DNA from: Gari tellinella
Lineage: Eukaryota; Mollusca; Bivalvia; Cardiida; Psammobiidae
NCBI GenBank assembly: GCA_922989275.2
Contig: OV277864.1
Location: forward strand, 70,684,158 to 70,748,157
DNA length: 64,000 nucleotides
Direction of reading: 5' to 3'
The notes beneath the pieces are model-generated. The model did no database searches. It saw nothing but the letters and a program-made list of their open reading frames with translations, and was not told where the DNA came from. Position numbers and translations under genes: made by a program. Below are positions 42,891-53,287 of this stretch, in pieces (the first letter of the stretch is position 1; every line of letters begins with the position of its first letter).

Positions 42891-42937
42891 CTTTTCACGA
42901 ACATGCCTGATGGGTTTGTAATCGAATACCTGTCCAT
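42891..42937 (-). CDS. First exon copy 4 (MDRYSITNPSGMFVKR)
   Basis: 47 nt, ATG, donor AAAAG|GTATTC (position +4 changed from A to T, a weaker match to the donor consensus), in phase with exon 2. Ser/Thr at residue 9 is Pro here. Confidence 0.75.
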
Positions 42938-43170
42938 TTTACGGTTGAAAACTAAAGTAATTCGAGAGCTTTAAAAGACACAGCTGCTGCAACTTTGAAT
43001 TAAGCGTTACTAAGGCAGTGTTAAGGAAGTGACGTCATAATACAGAAACTCCCGAAACTATTCCAATGCAACAATTTCCGCAATTATTCGGAACTTTACG
43101 AAGTTGGCCGAACCACGTCGCAGTGTATGTTCCAACGCAGATCTAAGGTACATGCGTGATACTGATATGA
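42938..43170 (-). promoter_or_regulatory. Promoter/5' UTR block of first exon copy 4
   Basis: GAAGTGACGTCATAATAC at about 43027, TCCCGAAACTATTCCAATGC, TTCCGCAATTATTCGGAAC, GGCCGAACC. One CCGAA word is lost (TTCCAA) relative to copies 1 and 2. Confidence 0.5.
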
Positions 43171-43840
43171 AACATAGTTAATTCTTTATCCTTTAAAAAG
43201 GACTGACATCTGAATGGTGTAATAGCAAAAATAAAAGCAAATACATGTACTCAAATAAAAGCAAATGTGTGGCATTATAAAAAATATGGCATTCAAGGAA
43301 TATGATCGATATGAAAAACAAATCATCAGTAAAATCACGGAATCTTAGTTCTTAACGTTTTCCCATTGCCTTTTTTCTACTCCGACCTAAGGCGGGTAGT
43401 TCTTTGCTTTTGAACGTCGCTTTGTACAATTCATATACCTTAAAGTAGACAGTCAGGTAAGAAATGCTTTAGACTGGCTTTATGTACAAGGTTGAAACAT
43501 GTGTATAGTAGAAATAATGAATCAATAACATTTTATCATTGCCCGACATGTTACACTGACAAAATGGTTTAATTCCTCCAATTTCACGCTGTCATCGAAT
43601 AAATAATTGTCGTCTGCTCTTATTTCTTAAATTAAAACATTTCTTATTTTGACTTTAGAAATATTGAATTGGTGTTCCAACAGTTTGGATACGCGGAAGC
43701 TGATAAGAATAGAAACTGTTTGCAAAAAAAAAAAAAGCCGCGTATGGCAGTTAACAGTTTAGATCCTGATCAGACGCCGCATTACCCGATCATAATCCAA
43801 ACATGTTTGCAAATAAATTCAGGGTCAGGAAGTGAAGGTT

Positions 43841-44089
43841 TTAACCCTTTCCCCTATAGAAGCGCCTTTTAGCGAATATGATTTATTCATCCGCTGAAGA
43901 AAATAGTTCCAATTTTATCAGTCATGAACATATTACAGGGAATAGTTTCTATATTCTAGAACATGATAGCTTAAAGCAGGCTGAAGTAAAGTAGAATGCG
44001 CCCTAGGGCGCATTCTGCTTTACTTTCAACCTGCTTTAAGTAGTCACATATCTTCAATAGTATAACTAGGGTATCAGGTAAAGGGTTAT
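43841..44089. mobile_element. Family A MITE with an empty site in the paralogous segment
   Basis: TTTTAACCCTTTCCCCTATAG on the left, GGTAAAGGGTTATAAAGTAAAT on the right, hairpin 43969-44038 (GCGCCCTAGGGCGC loop). The paralogue at about 38530 reads GGTTTTAAATAAATTACAG without the MITE. Insertion at TTAA is thus visible within the window. Confidence 0.85.
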
Positions 44090-44361
44090 AAAGTAAATTA
44101 CAGTGTAACAGCCTAAAACCAGTCCAACTTCAATTTCCTCATAACCAGTTCGGTATTGACTTAGCTCTTAGTCTTATCAGTTATGGCACTAAAATAGCAT
44201 TTGAATAATGTTTTACTTTGATATTAATACATATGTAGCTCTATTACAAATATATTCTAGAAAAAGCCTACAGGGTAACGACTAATGAGTAAATCTAATG
44301 TCATTAAATATTGGCGCAGCATACATGTACACTTCACTTTGGATACGTGGCGTTTGATTAG

Positions 44362-44553
44362 CAGGGAATTTTTTTCACTCGAAGGGGAAACAATTGCCAC
44401 CCTTATTTATATAGTAAAATAAGTTAATTAGGGGAAAAAATAATGCGGATTTGCCAAAGGGGAAAGAAAAACCGGGGGTAAGCCCATTTTTAGGGGAAAA
44501 CTGCATGCTTTTAAAGAAAAGTGTGGGCATCTGTTATATAGGGAAAAAAAGCC
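44362..44553. mobile_element. 192-bp hAT-like insertion with 8-bp target duplication
   Basis: Flanked by TTGATTAG at 44354-44361 and 44554-44561; the paralogous segment has a single TTGATTAG (38782-38789) and no insert. Ends CAGGGAATTTTTTTCAC and GGGAAAAAAAGCC are roughly inverted. Contains several AGGGGAAA words. 8-bp duplications are typical of hAT. Confidence 0.85.
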
Positions 44554-44813
44554 TTGATTAGGATAGAAAATGTTTGCAAATAAAACTATCAATGTACTCC
44601 GCGTATGGCAGTTAACAGTTTTAATCCCGCATTACCTAATAAAAATCCAAAACTGTTTGCAAATAAATTCGGGTTTTTAAAGTAAACTACAGTTTTACAG
44701 CCTAATATCAGTCCAACTTCAATTGCCACATAACCAGTTAGGCATTGACTTTGCTCTTAGTCTTATGGCACTAAAATAGCATTTGAATGAGTTTTAACAC
44801 TTATATTAGTAAC

Positions 44814-45078
44814 AGGACTGCCATAAGTTGACATGAAAAATCCTAAGATTTCCAAATTTGCATTTTTCAAGTGCGAATTTACGAATCGTACACCTTTACC
44901 CCATAGCCTGTTTCTAGTTTTGTTGACACGTGACTAGATCTACTTAAAGCAGGCTGGAAGTAAAGCAGAATGGGCCTTACTGGGCATTATGTTTTACTTT
45001 CAGTCTGCTTTAAGCTACCGTGATCTAGAAAAAAATCCGAAGATTTAGGAAAAATCCGGAGAAATGGCAGCCCTGTAG
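44814..45078. mobile_element. hAT-like MITE with family A core, copy 2
   Basis: Paralogue of 39332-39597, so it was present before the 5.4-kb segmental duplication. Hairpin 44944-45015. Confidence 0.7.
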
Positions 45079-45351
45079 TAATACAAATATATCATAGAAA
45101 CTGTTCAAACCAAAGGCGACAGGGTAACGACTAAGTAATCAGTAAATCTAATGCCACTAAACATTTGTGTCTCATACATGTATGCTTGAAAATATCTTTA
45201 AATACCGACATTGACTGAGCAAGCTAATACATGTAACTACAGTTATTAGTTACCCCGCCCACTCCATTCAAAGGACAAGCAAATTATATTTGATTTTTTA
45301 CCGCCCGTGAAACATTTAAAGTACAAACCATCTTTCAAATATATCGATTAC

Positions 45352-45398
45352 CTTTTCACGAACATGCCTGATGTATTTGTTATTGAATACCTGTCCAT
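45352..45398 (-). CDS. First exon copy 5 (MDRYSITNTSGMFVKR)
   Basis: 47 nt, ATG, donor AAAAG|GTAATC, in phase. Protein identical to copy 3. The base just 5' of the ATG differs (CAAATGG versus AAAATGG in copy 3). Confidence 0.75.
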
Positions 45399-45585
45399 TT
45401 GAGGGTTGAAAGTTATAATAATTCGAGAGCTTTAAAACACACAGCTGCTGTAGCTTTGAATTAAGCGTTACTAAGGCAGTGATAAGGAAGTGACGTCATA
45501 GGACAGAAATCACCGAAACTATCCGAATGCAAACAGTTCCGCAATTACTGGGAAGTTTACGAAATTGGCCGAACGACATTGTAAT
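45399..45585 (-). promoter_or_regulatory. Promoter/5' UTR block of first exon copy 5, cut short
   Basis: GAAGTGACGTCATAGGAC at about 45488, CACCGAAACTATCCGAATGC, then GGCCGAACGACATT, where a foreign stretch (45590-46610) begins; the expected continuation (GCACATGCGTGGTAATGG, TTCTTTATTCTTTAAAG) resumes at about 46620. The upstream part of this promoter is therefore displaced by about 1 kb. Confidence 0.5.
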
Positions 45586-46610
45586 TGCAGTAATACGGAA
45601 AAAAGGCTTGCCTTTTTTCCGTTCTTAAGTAATGCACGATAAAATCAAAGGTATTCCAATTCTATTTAATCACTGATAGACTTTGAAAAGTGTTTGATTT
45701 GCGCGTGAATATTTTCCTCAAAACTAGGCAACTACAAAACATGGGGGCTGACATATTGGATGATGATGTCACGGCTTTTACGAAGAGTTGTGCGTGACGT
45801 TTCGGAATTCCCGATTTCGGTGATATTTTTAAACCATTTTAAGAATGAATAAACCACAACACTCACTTGTAATAATTTCCTCCAAATGACAAACTTTCAA
45901 ACAGTTCAATCCATACCCTTTAACGCTAAAAATGAACGTTATTTGCAAAAAGCTACTTCTCAATCGAACCGATAAAAATTAACGGATTACCTTACGTCAT
46001 CAATACAAAATAATGACGTCATTATGGGTGGTCAGATGACTTCCAAAAATAGTTTCAGATTGCATTATAATACAGGGCTGCCATAAGTTGAAATGAAAAA
46101 TCCTAAGATTTCCAAATATGCATTTTTCAAGCGCGATTTTACGAATCGTACCTTTACCCCATAGCCGATTTCAAGTTTTGTTGGCATGTGGCTAGATCTA
46201 CTTAAAGCAGACTGGAAGTAAAGCAGAATGAGCCTTATGGCGCATTCTGCTTTACTTTCAGCCTGCTTTAAGCTACCCTGATAATATAGCTGTACGGAGG
46301 AGTTTTAACTTTTAACATTGTATACACGGGTGCTTATATAATTTATTATCTATTTGATTATTGGGTAACAATATATGATAGATCTTGTCCCTTACAATTT
46401 AGGTTTATAATAAAAGTTCGAGTCGGTTGTGTAATCCAGATCTCAGTCACGAGAGGCGTAGCCTCGAGTGTGATCTGGAATACACAACGAACTGATACAA
46501 GAGCACTGATCACACACTGGCGATAGATCTATTCCGTTTTCATTAATACAATTTTGCTTTTTTCCGTCCATAGGCAAAGCCTAAATACATATTAATGTCC
46601 AATGCCCTGA
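45586..46610. mobile_element. Composite insertion between copy 5 and its upstream sequence
   Basis: Contains a palindrome GGAAAAAAGGCTTGCCTTTTTTCC at 45597-45620, an unassigned stretch, the third hAT-like/family A MITE (46072-46280), and a foldback at 46420-46500 around GAGAGGCGTAGCCTCGAG. Exact ends are not resolved. Confidence 0.45.
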
Positions 46611-46859
46611 ATGCAGGTCTATTAGTAATTTAGTACGTAAGCATAAGGCACATGCGTGGTAATGGTATTGAGATGACAATTTGTTAATTCTTTATTCTTT
46701 AAAGAGACTTACAACCAAATGGTGTAATTGCAAAAATAAAAGAAAAAATTAATATTTAAATAAAAGCAAGTTTGTAGCATTACCGTGCATATGGCTTTTT
46801 AAGAAATACAATCGATATAAAACACCCTTAGGTCATTAGTTCTTACCGTCGATAAAATA

Positions 46860-47340
46860 GAAACATGAACGGATGTTATTTTGCAGACAAGAAACTATAA
46901 CAAAGGGGAATTACTCCAAAAATATTGATACCAGAGTTATGGCCCTTTTCAATGACACTTTTCTCGCATCTTGTTCTTTTCACTAAGAAATTACATTTCA
47001 CTAGCTGTGACGCTCAGCAGAAAATGAGTTATTCTTCGGACAATAAACTATGACAAAAGGGAATAACTAAAAAGTTTTGATGCCGGAGTTATGGCCATTG
47101 TGAAATATATTTATACCAAGCTCTTTCTATATATTTGGGAAATTACATTTCACTAGCTCAGCAGAAGTGTATTATTTCTCCGGACAGGAGCATATGACAA
47201 AGGGCAATAACTCTACATATTGATGCCAAAGGTATGGCTCTTGTGCAAGACACTTTCTCTCATCAAGTTATTTTAATTAATGAAATGTCAACTCACTAGC
47301 ATCACGCTATCTAGAGCGAGACATATGCTGTAGTTAAACT
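46860..47340. repeat. Short imperfect tandem repeat
   Basis: Three units of about 130-150 bp with CTAT(A/G)ACAAA(G/A)GG, GAGTTATGGCC and AAATTACATTTCACTAGCT; same general type as the elements at 21950 and 50340. Confidence 0.55.
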
Positions 47341-48600
47341 TTTAGTCTGGTTTAAACAGTCATAATAATACATGTATGTACTTAACACTGAAACAAGCAA
47401 CAAAGTAAACTCAGATAGTTCACCAAATTGATTTTTTTCTCAAAGATGCATTTCAGAATTGTACAGAGCTACAACCTGTTTTAAACAACAACCTATTTCC
47501 GACAGCCCTGGAAAACCTTTTATTTTTCTATGAATATTCACGACTTCCGTTGTCTGCTGCGCGTGTTCTGTTTACAAACAGTAGTGAAATGTCAAGCAAC
47601 TTCATTTGACTCCAAATACTGATAAGAAGGGTTCTAAGCTTTTATAAAGAATATGTGAACAAATCATTTTTAGGTAGATTTACTATTCCTAAAACTTCAC
47701 TGTGAGTGAATCAATAGTTTATGTAAAAACATATACTGAATGATTTTGATTGCAAATGTATCCGTCTTCTACATAAGGTCACTAGCTATGAAGCGCCCCC
47801 TACGATATATGTTTGTAGTATATTTCACAGAAAAAATAAGGTGATAACACTGACCAGGGGCCTTATGTCAATTTCAAAGCTTGTTTACTAATTGAACTTT
47901 AATTAATTGATATGTTTTTTAACTTTACAGTATCTTTATGGGTTTTTTTTAGACTTTTTTCAACATCATGTGTCTAAAAGGGGTCATACAGACACTACGA
48001 CCCAGATAACATGACTAGGGCTTACACTAGTCTAAATTAAGGGTAAGAAGAACAGGTAACAATTCCTCTGCCCAGGCTGTAGTAGTCCCACTAACAAAAC
48101 ATTTGACATGACATCAAACATTTGTAAATACTAAATAGATCTACATTTGTGAAAGTTTAAATTGTTTAAAACAGTTAAACAAATTAAACAGATCTACTTT
48201 TATAAAGAAACCTTTTTGGTGACACATAAATGTTTTTGTACAGTATACTTTTAGAGCAATGGTACCTAAATCCGACAGGACCCTAAATTCGACCCCTTCT
48301 TAGTTCTTACAACCATATCCATTTCTCCTGATTAAATGTTTTATTCAATACAGTAGATCTATTTTGATTGATAATTTCATGACGTCAAATTTAAATGTTA
48401 ACGTCACGAAAAAGATTTGATCACACAAATGTCTGTCCCCAAACGTTTGGTTTGACATCATTTGTAGATACTGATAGAGGAGGTTGACAAAAAACTCACA
48501 TCTATCAAATATACCCCCACCCTCTTAAACTGCTCTTTAGTTGCAAGACATGTTCAAAAGAATTTTCAAATTTTACCGCCATTAAACAATACATATAGAA
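47341..48600. other. Nothing recognised
   Basis: AT-rich, no convincing exon, hairpin or tandem repeat. Confidence 0.4.
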
Positions 48601-48619
48601 CTTCAACTATGACCATTAC

Positions 48620-48666
48620 CTGTTCATGAACCTGTCTCGAGAGTTTGGTACCCAATATCTGTCCAT
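48620..48666 (-). CDS. First exon copy 6, divergent (MDRYWVPNSRDRFMNR)
   Basis: 47 nt on -, ATG, donor AACAG|GTAATG, in phase with exon 2. Nine of 16 residues match the other copies (MDRY, N, S, F, N/K-R end), yet length, start, donor and phase are all kept. The most upstream and oldest copy by divergence. That an intact frame persists through this divergence argues for selection, but 16 codons are too few to prove it. Confidence 0.6.
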
Positions 48667-48900
48667 TCTAAGTCAATATATGAGAAAACAATAGAGCATG
48701 AAAATACACAGCCTCTTAAACCTTGACAAAATGGTTACTAAGGTGGATGTTCTACGGATATGACGTCAAAAGTATTGTTTATATACGGAACAACTCGGAC
48801 ATTTTGCACTTTTAAACAGAAATATCCGAAACAATCCGCATACAAGCTTCCGCAATGTTTCGGACAAATTTCCGGAATTAACCGAACGAATGTTGATCAA
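48667..48900 (-). promoter_or_regulatory. Promoter/5' UTR block of first exon copy 6
   Basis: TATGACGTCAAAAG at about 48757 keeps the CRE core, and the CCGAA cluster is dense (ACGGAACAACTCGGAC, ATATCCGAAACAATCCGC, GTTTCGGAC, TTTCCGGAATTAACCGAACG). Intervening bases are mostly not conserved with copies 1-5. Motif retention amid divergence supports a regulatory role (inference). Confidence 0.5.
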
Positions 48901-48954
48901 TAGAACTTTTCTGTGCAAGTTTCAGACCTATGCTCGTCGTCGGCCTCCGTCCGT

Positions 48955-49332
48955 CTAAGACGATGGATTGCGCCAGGAGGAACTTGGGGTACTTGTGCTG
49001 GAGCAGCTTCTACGGTGACTGAAAAGGCCTATCCTAGAGCTGCAGTTCCTACTACAGCCATCGCAGATATAGTCCGAGCTACTCGCTGTATTTGATGAAC
49101 TTGATGATTTCCTTCTGAGCATCTTCTGTGTCTGCTCTACAATTCTCTCATCCTCTGCCATCCTTACAACAGACCTAACAGTGTGCCTCCAGGCCGTGCG
49201 ATTCTGTGCTATGTCTTCCCAGTGTTCGACATTGATGTGAGCAGACTTAAGGTCGCGCTTACATGCATTAGAAAACCGGAGATGGGGTCGGCCTACCGGG
49301 CGAGTTCCTTCTTCCAATTGACCATAATATGA
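48955..49332 (-). pseudogene. LINE ORF2 C-terminus with zinc-knuckle-like end (right piece of a split element)
   Basis: On -: YGQLEEGTRPVGRPHLRFSN, ACKRDLKSAHINVEHWEDIA, QNRTAWRHTV and, near the end, CDGCSRNCSSRIGLFSHRRS followed by Cys (C-x2-C, C, H, C). This is the usual C-terminus of endonuclease-type LINE proteins in molluscs and other animals. It continues directly from the piece at 52660-52895, from which it is separated by inserted DNA. Confidence 0.85.
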
Positions 49333-50339
49333 AATAGGCACAGCCTACAAGCGAGCGAAGCTGTTAAATAATGGAGCATTTTAACAAATTAACACATTAC
49401 CCCATAGCCTAATTCTAGTTTTGAAAACAGAATGAAGGGTTATTTAAAGCAAGTTGAAAGTCCCAACCTGCCTTAAGTCAGAATCTGCTAGGATATAGAA
49501 TATAATTTTATGGTACAGATTTTGGACTGTATCAAATGGAACTATTTACTTTTTGAACAGTTTGGATCCTGATCAGAAGCCTCGTAATTAGAGACTATAT
49601 TTTGCATGGGCACGAAATTTATTTTTCAAGCAGTTTGGATCCTGATCAGGAGCTGCGTACGGCGGCGAATGATCAGGATCTACCGTACACAATTGTTGAC
49701 ACTAATGTTAATATTTCGAAATTTTGAGAACTGAATCTTCAAAGATACTGTGGTGCATGGGTGCACAATTTATTTTCAATCAGTTTGGATCCTTATTAGA
49801 AGATGTGTACGGCAACGCATGGTCAGGATCAACATAATTATTGGCACTAATGTTTATATTAATAATTTCGAAACTTTGAGAACTGATGATCATAATGGCA
49901 AATTTGTTCCTAATGACTAAAGTTTCAAAGATACTGTTGTGTCTGGGTAAAAACTATACATCAAGACATATATTTAATACACTAGATCTAATTACGATAT
50001 TTACGCGAGGTTATATAATGTGCAAAAAACAATAAATTATCGACTAATAACATATTGAAAATGTTCCCTATGTATGCTTCGACCAAAAATGGTACGTTTT
50101 GACTTGGTACGCTTTAACCATGGTACGCTTTGACTATAACCCATTAAGGCGTATTTATTGGGTAATGGGTTAATAAACTAAATGATTTAATAACCTGAGG
50201 GCCCTGATATCGCTCAACTGTTGTACTGATGCTTGAAAGCTTAACCTTTCTGTTTCATCCGTTTTAATCTAAATCCATTCAAATTTGTAGTATACCATGT
50301 AAAACTTTTTGGAATACAACCTCATAGTTCTAGTATAGT

Positions 50340-51290
50340 AGAGTACATCAAGGGCAGATAACTAGAGCCTAAACAATACTGAAATGAAGCCTTTTTAGCA
50401 TTTCAGAGTATATCAAGGGCAGATAACTATTGCCACAATGATTAGATTTCAACAATAATCGCACTCCTTTGAGAACTTATAGCTATATACTTTGTGTGCA
50501 AGTATAATCAAAATCCATTGAAAACTCTAGTTGCAAGAGTGTAAACGCTGTAAGATATGGCATTTTCAGCAATTCAAGGGCAGACAACTCTTGACCTATA
50601 GGTCTTATTTCAACCATAATCACACATATCTACACTCTTATGGTCATATACAATCTGGCCAAGTTTGAAAAAGACTGGATAAAAATGGTGGCCTCTAGAG
50701 TGTAAACAGTGTTAAATATGGCATTTTAAGCAATTCAAAGGTAGATAATCCTCAACCTATTGGTCTGATTTCAACCATAATTAAACTCATCTAAACTGTT
50801 ATGGTCATATACAATCTGAGCAAGTTTGAGATAGATTATATAAAAATGATGGCCTCTAGAGTGTAAACACCGTTAAATATGGCATTTTCAGCAATTCAAA
50901 GGTAGGTTACTCTCAACCTATGGGTCCGATTTCAACCATATTCAAACTCATATGAATTCTTATGGTCATATCCAATCTGAGTAAGTTTAAAATAGATTGG
51001 GTAAAAATTGTGGCCTCTAGAATGTAAACACCCTTAAATATGGCATTTTCAGCAATTCAAAGGTAGATAACTCTCAACCCATTTGTCTGGTTTCAAGCAT
51101 AATCACACTCATCTGAACTCTTATAGTCATATACAATCTGAGCAAGTTTGAAGAAAAAGTGTGGCCGCTAGAGTGTAGACACTGTTAAATATGGCATTTT
51201 CAGCAATTCAAAGGTAGAAAACTCTTGATGTGATCTAGATCTATTGATCTGATTTCAAGCATAATCGAACTCATACAAAATCTTATGGTC
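50340..51290 (+). repeat. Tandem array of about 165-bp units
   Basis: Five to six units with AGTGTAAACACTGTTAAATA, GGCATTTTCAGCAATTCAAA, GATTTCAACCATAATC and CTTATGGTCATATACAATCT. The last unit is split by the MITE at 51294. Confidence 0.8.
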
Positions 51291-51293
51291 ATA

Positions 51294-51543
51294 TACAGTG
51301 GAGAATCTGTTATTCTTTCCCGTTTAAACGCAAACGTACGCAAACGCAAAACGCTAAAACGTAGAAAAGTACAACTTTTGGACAATTCTGATAATTCATG
51401 TTTATCTTGGTGGCAAACCGTTTGGAGCCTGATCAGACGCCGGGTTACCCGGCGTCTGATCTGGCTCCAAACTGTTTGCACTGCAAATAATAGTTTTAGC
51501 GTAAACGCGTTTATTGGGAAAGAATATCAGATTCTCCACTGTA
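51294..51543. mobile_element. MITE with TACAGTGGAGAATC ends, copy 1
   Basis: Inverted ends TACAGTGGAGAATCTG and GATTCTCCACTGTA; sub-terminal GTTTAAACGCAAACG; hairpin 51417-51475 with GGAGCCTGATCAGACGCCGG and inverse. It interrupts GGTCATATACAATCTGG of the host array; neighbouring units show the uninterrupted site, with TA or TATA duplicated. Confidence 0.85.
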
Positions 51544-52650
51544 TACAATCTGGCCAAGTTTGAGAAAGATTGGAGACATATTGTGGCTTCTAGAGTTTTA
51601 AAAACACTGTTGAACTTGGGTGGATTTGGGTGACTTTGGGTGAATTGATGAATGAGGATTAAGTGTATAGTTGGCACTAATATTATTACTTCCATATAGC
51701 TGACTGGCATTCAGATAACGAAAACTATTACAGAAAATGACTTTTTTCATGGCTATTGGACGGTGGGTTTTAATAGTGGATAGCCCTGGGTTTCTAGGTG
51801 TTTCGAAACCGGCTGAAACTGTCAACACTGCCAGACTATCTACGTAAATCTACCCCACCTGGCATGATCGAGCACAGTGTTGAAATCATCTGTGTATTAT
51901 ACACATGCACTTTGATATTGACAAGATTTAGAAACAACATATCTGATATCACAGAAATAAAGATCTAGGCCTAGTCGAAACCGGTCGAATGTGTGTGACA
52001 TTGTACTTTTCTAATCGTAGGAAGTGACGTCATAAACATCACAACTGATACATAAAGGGGTTTTGACTGTGTTGATAATTTCAGTAGGATGGTATAAACG
52101 AGCGAGGTTTTCTGATTTAAATTTGATGTGTGATTCTCGCAATTAATTATGTTTGCTTTGGAGATAACCGGAAATGTGCACTTAAAAAATCTCAAATAGA
52201 CTCGTCCAGAGCTGTGAGAGGTCAGTCAGAATAGTCGCGCGTGTTAGACAATAACATCCTAGGGTAACCGGAAGCAAAAATTTTAACGAAACTTTTTTTG
52301 TTCAACATGTTATAAATAAAACGCGAGCAGGGTCGACCAGTATGTGAAAAATAGCTGAGAGGTCGCAAGTGATAGACAATAACTTCCGGGTCAACGTATG
52401 GGTAACCGGAAGCAAAATTTTTAACGAAACTTTTTTTGTTCAACATATGTTCATAAATAAAACGCGAGCAGGGTCGACCAGTCTGTGAAAAATAATGTAG
52501 CAAGTAGATCCGGCGGAAGTACAAAAAAACTACGAAGAAAAATCTATTCAATGTACATACAGGTTCATTCATTCATATTCTAACATACAGGTCTAAAAAT
52601 GTGAATTTTAACTTGACATTTATTGTACACGTAGCTGTAGAAGCTCGCTT
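51544..52650. other. Gene-free stretch with a duplicated ETS-site block
   Basis: 52258-52500 holds two direct copies of about 120 bp (GGTAACCGGAAGCAAAA, ACGAAACTTTTTTTGTTCAAC, AAACGCGAGCAGGGTCGACC). ACCGGAAGC and ACTTCCGG are ETS-type motifs. A frame on - spanning the repeat has no known domain and is not called. Confidence 0.45.
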
Positions 52651-52659
52651 CGCTCGTTA

Positions 52660-52895
52660 TAAAAGGTCCTTTGGGAGTCTTCCTTTATCCATGCGGCGAA
52701 CATGGCCAAGCCAGCGTAACCGCCTCTGAGTAAGCATGGCAAATACTGTAGTTGTCCGTGCCTTGCTGAGAATGTCGCTGTTGGGTATTTTGTCCTTCCA
52801 GGTTATACCAAGGATTCGTCGGAGACATCGCATGTGGTATGTGTTGAGCTTCGCCTCCTGTCTTGTGTATGTTGTCCATGATTCACTGCCGTTAC
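52660..52895 (-). pseudogene. LINE ORF2 fragment (left piece of a split element)
   Basis: On -: GSESWTTYTRQEAKLNTYHM, RCLRRILGITWKDKIPNSDI, QRRLRWLGHVRRMDKGRLPK, DLL; then it is cut by the 3.3-kb insertion and resumes at 49332. Its upstream side ends at TA where a family B2 MITE (52893-53245) begins. Confidence 0.85.
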
Positions 52896-53245
52896 ATTGC
52901 TCCCTCTCTACAGCAACAACCAATGGGAGACAACTATTGTGTGCGTTGTTCGGAGGGAGTTGTTATAGGGAGGGGAATTGGCTTTCATTTGCAAACAACA
53001 ATTTGCATAACGCGGCGTCTGATCTGGATTGGAGCTGCTCGTCACTCTTCAATAAGTTTTTTTTTCAGTCAAAATGTCCAATATGTATGTGATTTTATGA
53101 AAAACAACAGGCGACAATTTTAAACGGACGATATTGCAGCCGTGAAAAGGTTAGACATAATTATTTTGTTCGGGCAACAGTGCCAAACGTTGTTGTAAGG
53201 AGGGAGTCGTTGTTCAACGGGCCGTTGTGGGCAGGGAGCATTGTA
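52893..53245. mobile_element. Family B2 MITE inserted at TA in the LINE
   Basis: TACATTGCTCCCTCTCTACAG to GGGCAGGGAGCATTGTA; hairpin remnant near 52990-53035 (GCGGCGTCTGATCTGG). The insertion point lies in a Tyr codon (TAC) of the LINE. Confidence 0.8.
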
Positions 53246-53287
53246 TGTGCTTGGTGGAAAAGTTCATTATAGACATTCAATGGTGAT

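Larger units (their letters stand above)
49333..52658. mobile_element. About 3.3-kb insertion splitting the LINE
   Basis: The LINE protein stops at KDLL on one side and resumes at YGQLEEG on the other, as expected for one uninterrupted sequence. Ends of the insert carry AAGCGAGCGAAGC on the left and GCTTCGCTCGTT on the right, an inverted pair. Inside: a family A half (49390-49560), B-type hairpin fragments (49558-49850), the tandem array (50340-51290), a TA-MITE (51294-51543), and 51544-52658 with no gene. No transposase frame. Confidence 0.6.

Noticed and set aside
46072..46280. Additional first-exon module between copies 5 and 6
   Set aside because: The shared words here belong to a hAT-like MITE; there is no MDRY coding exon or donor.
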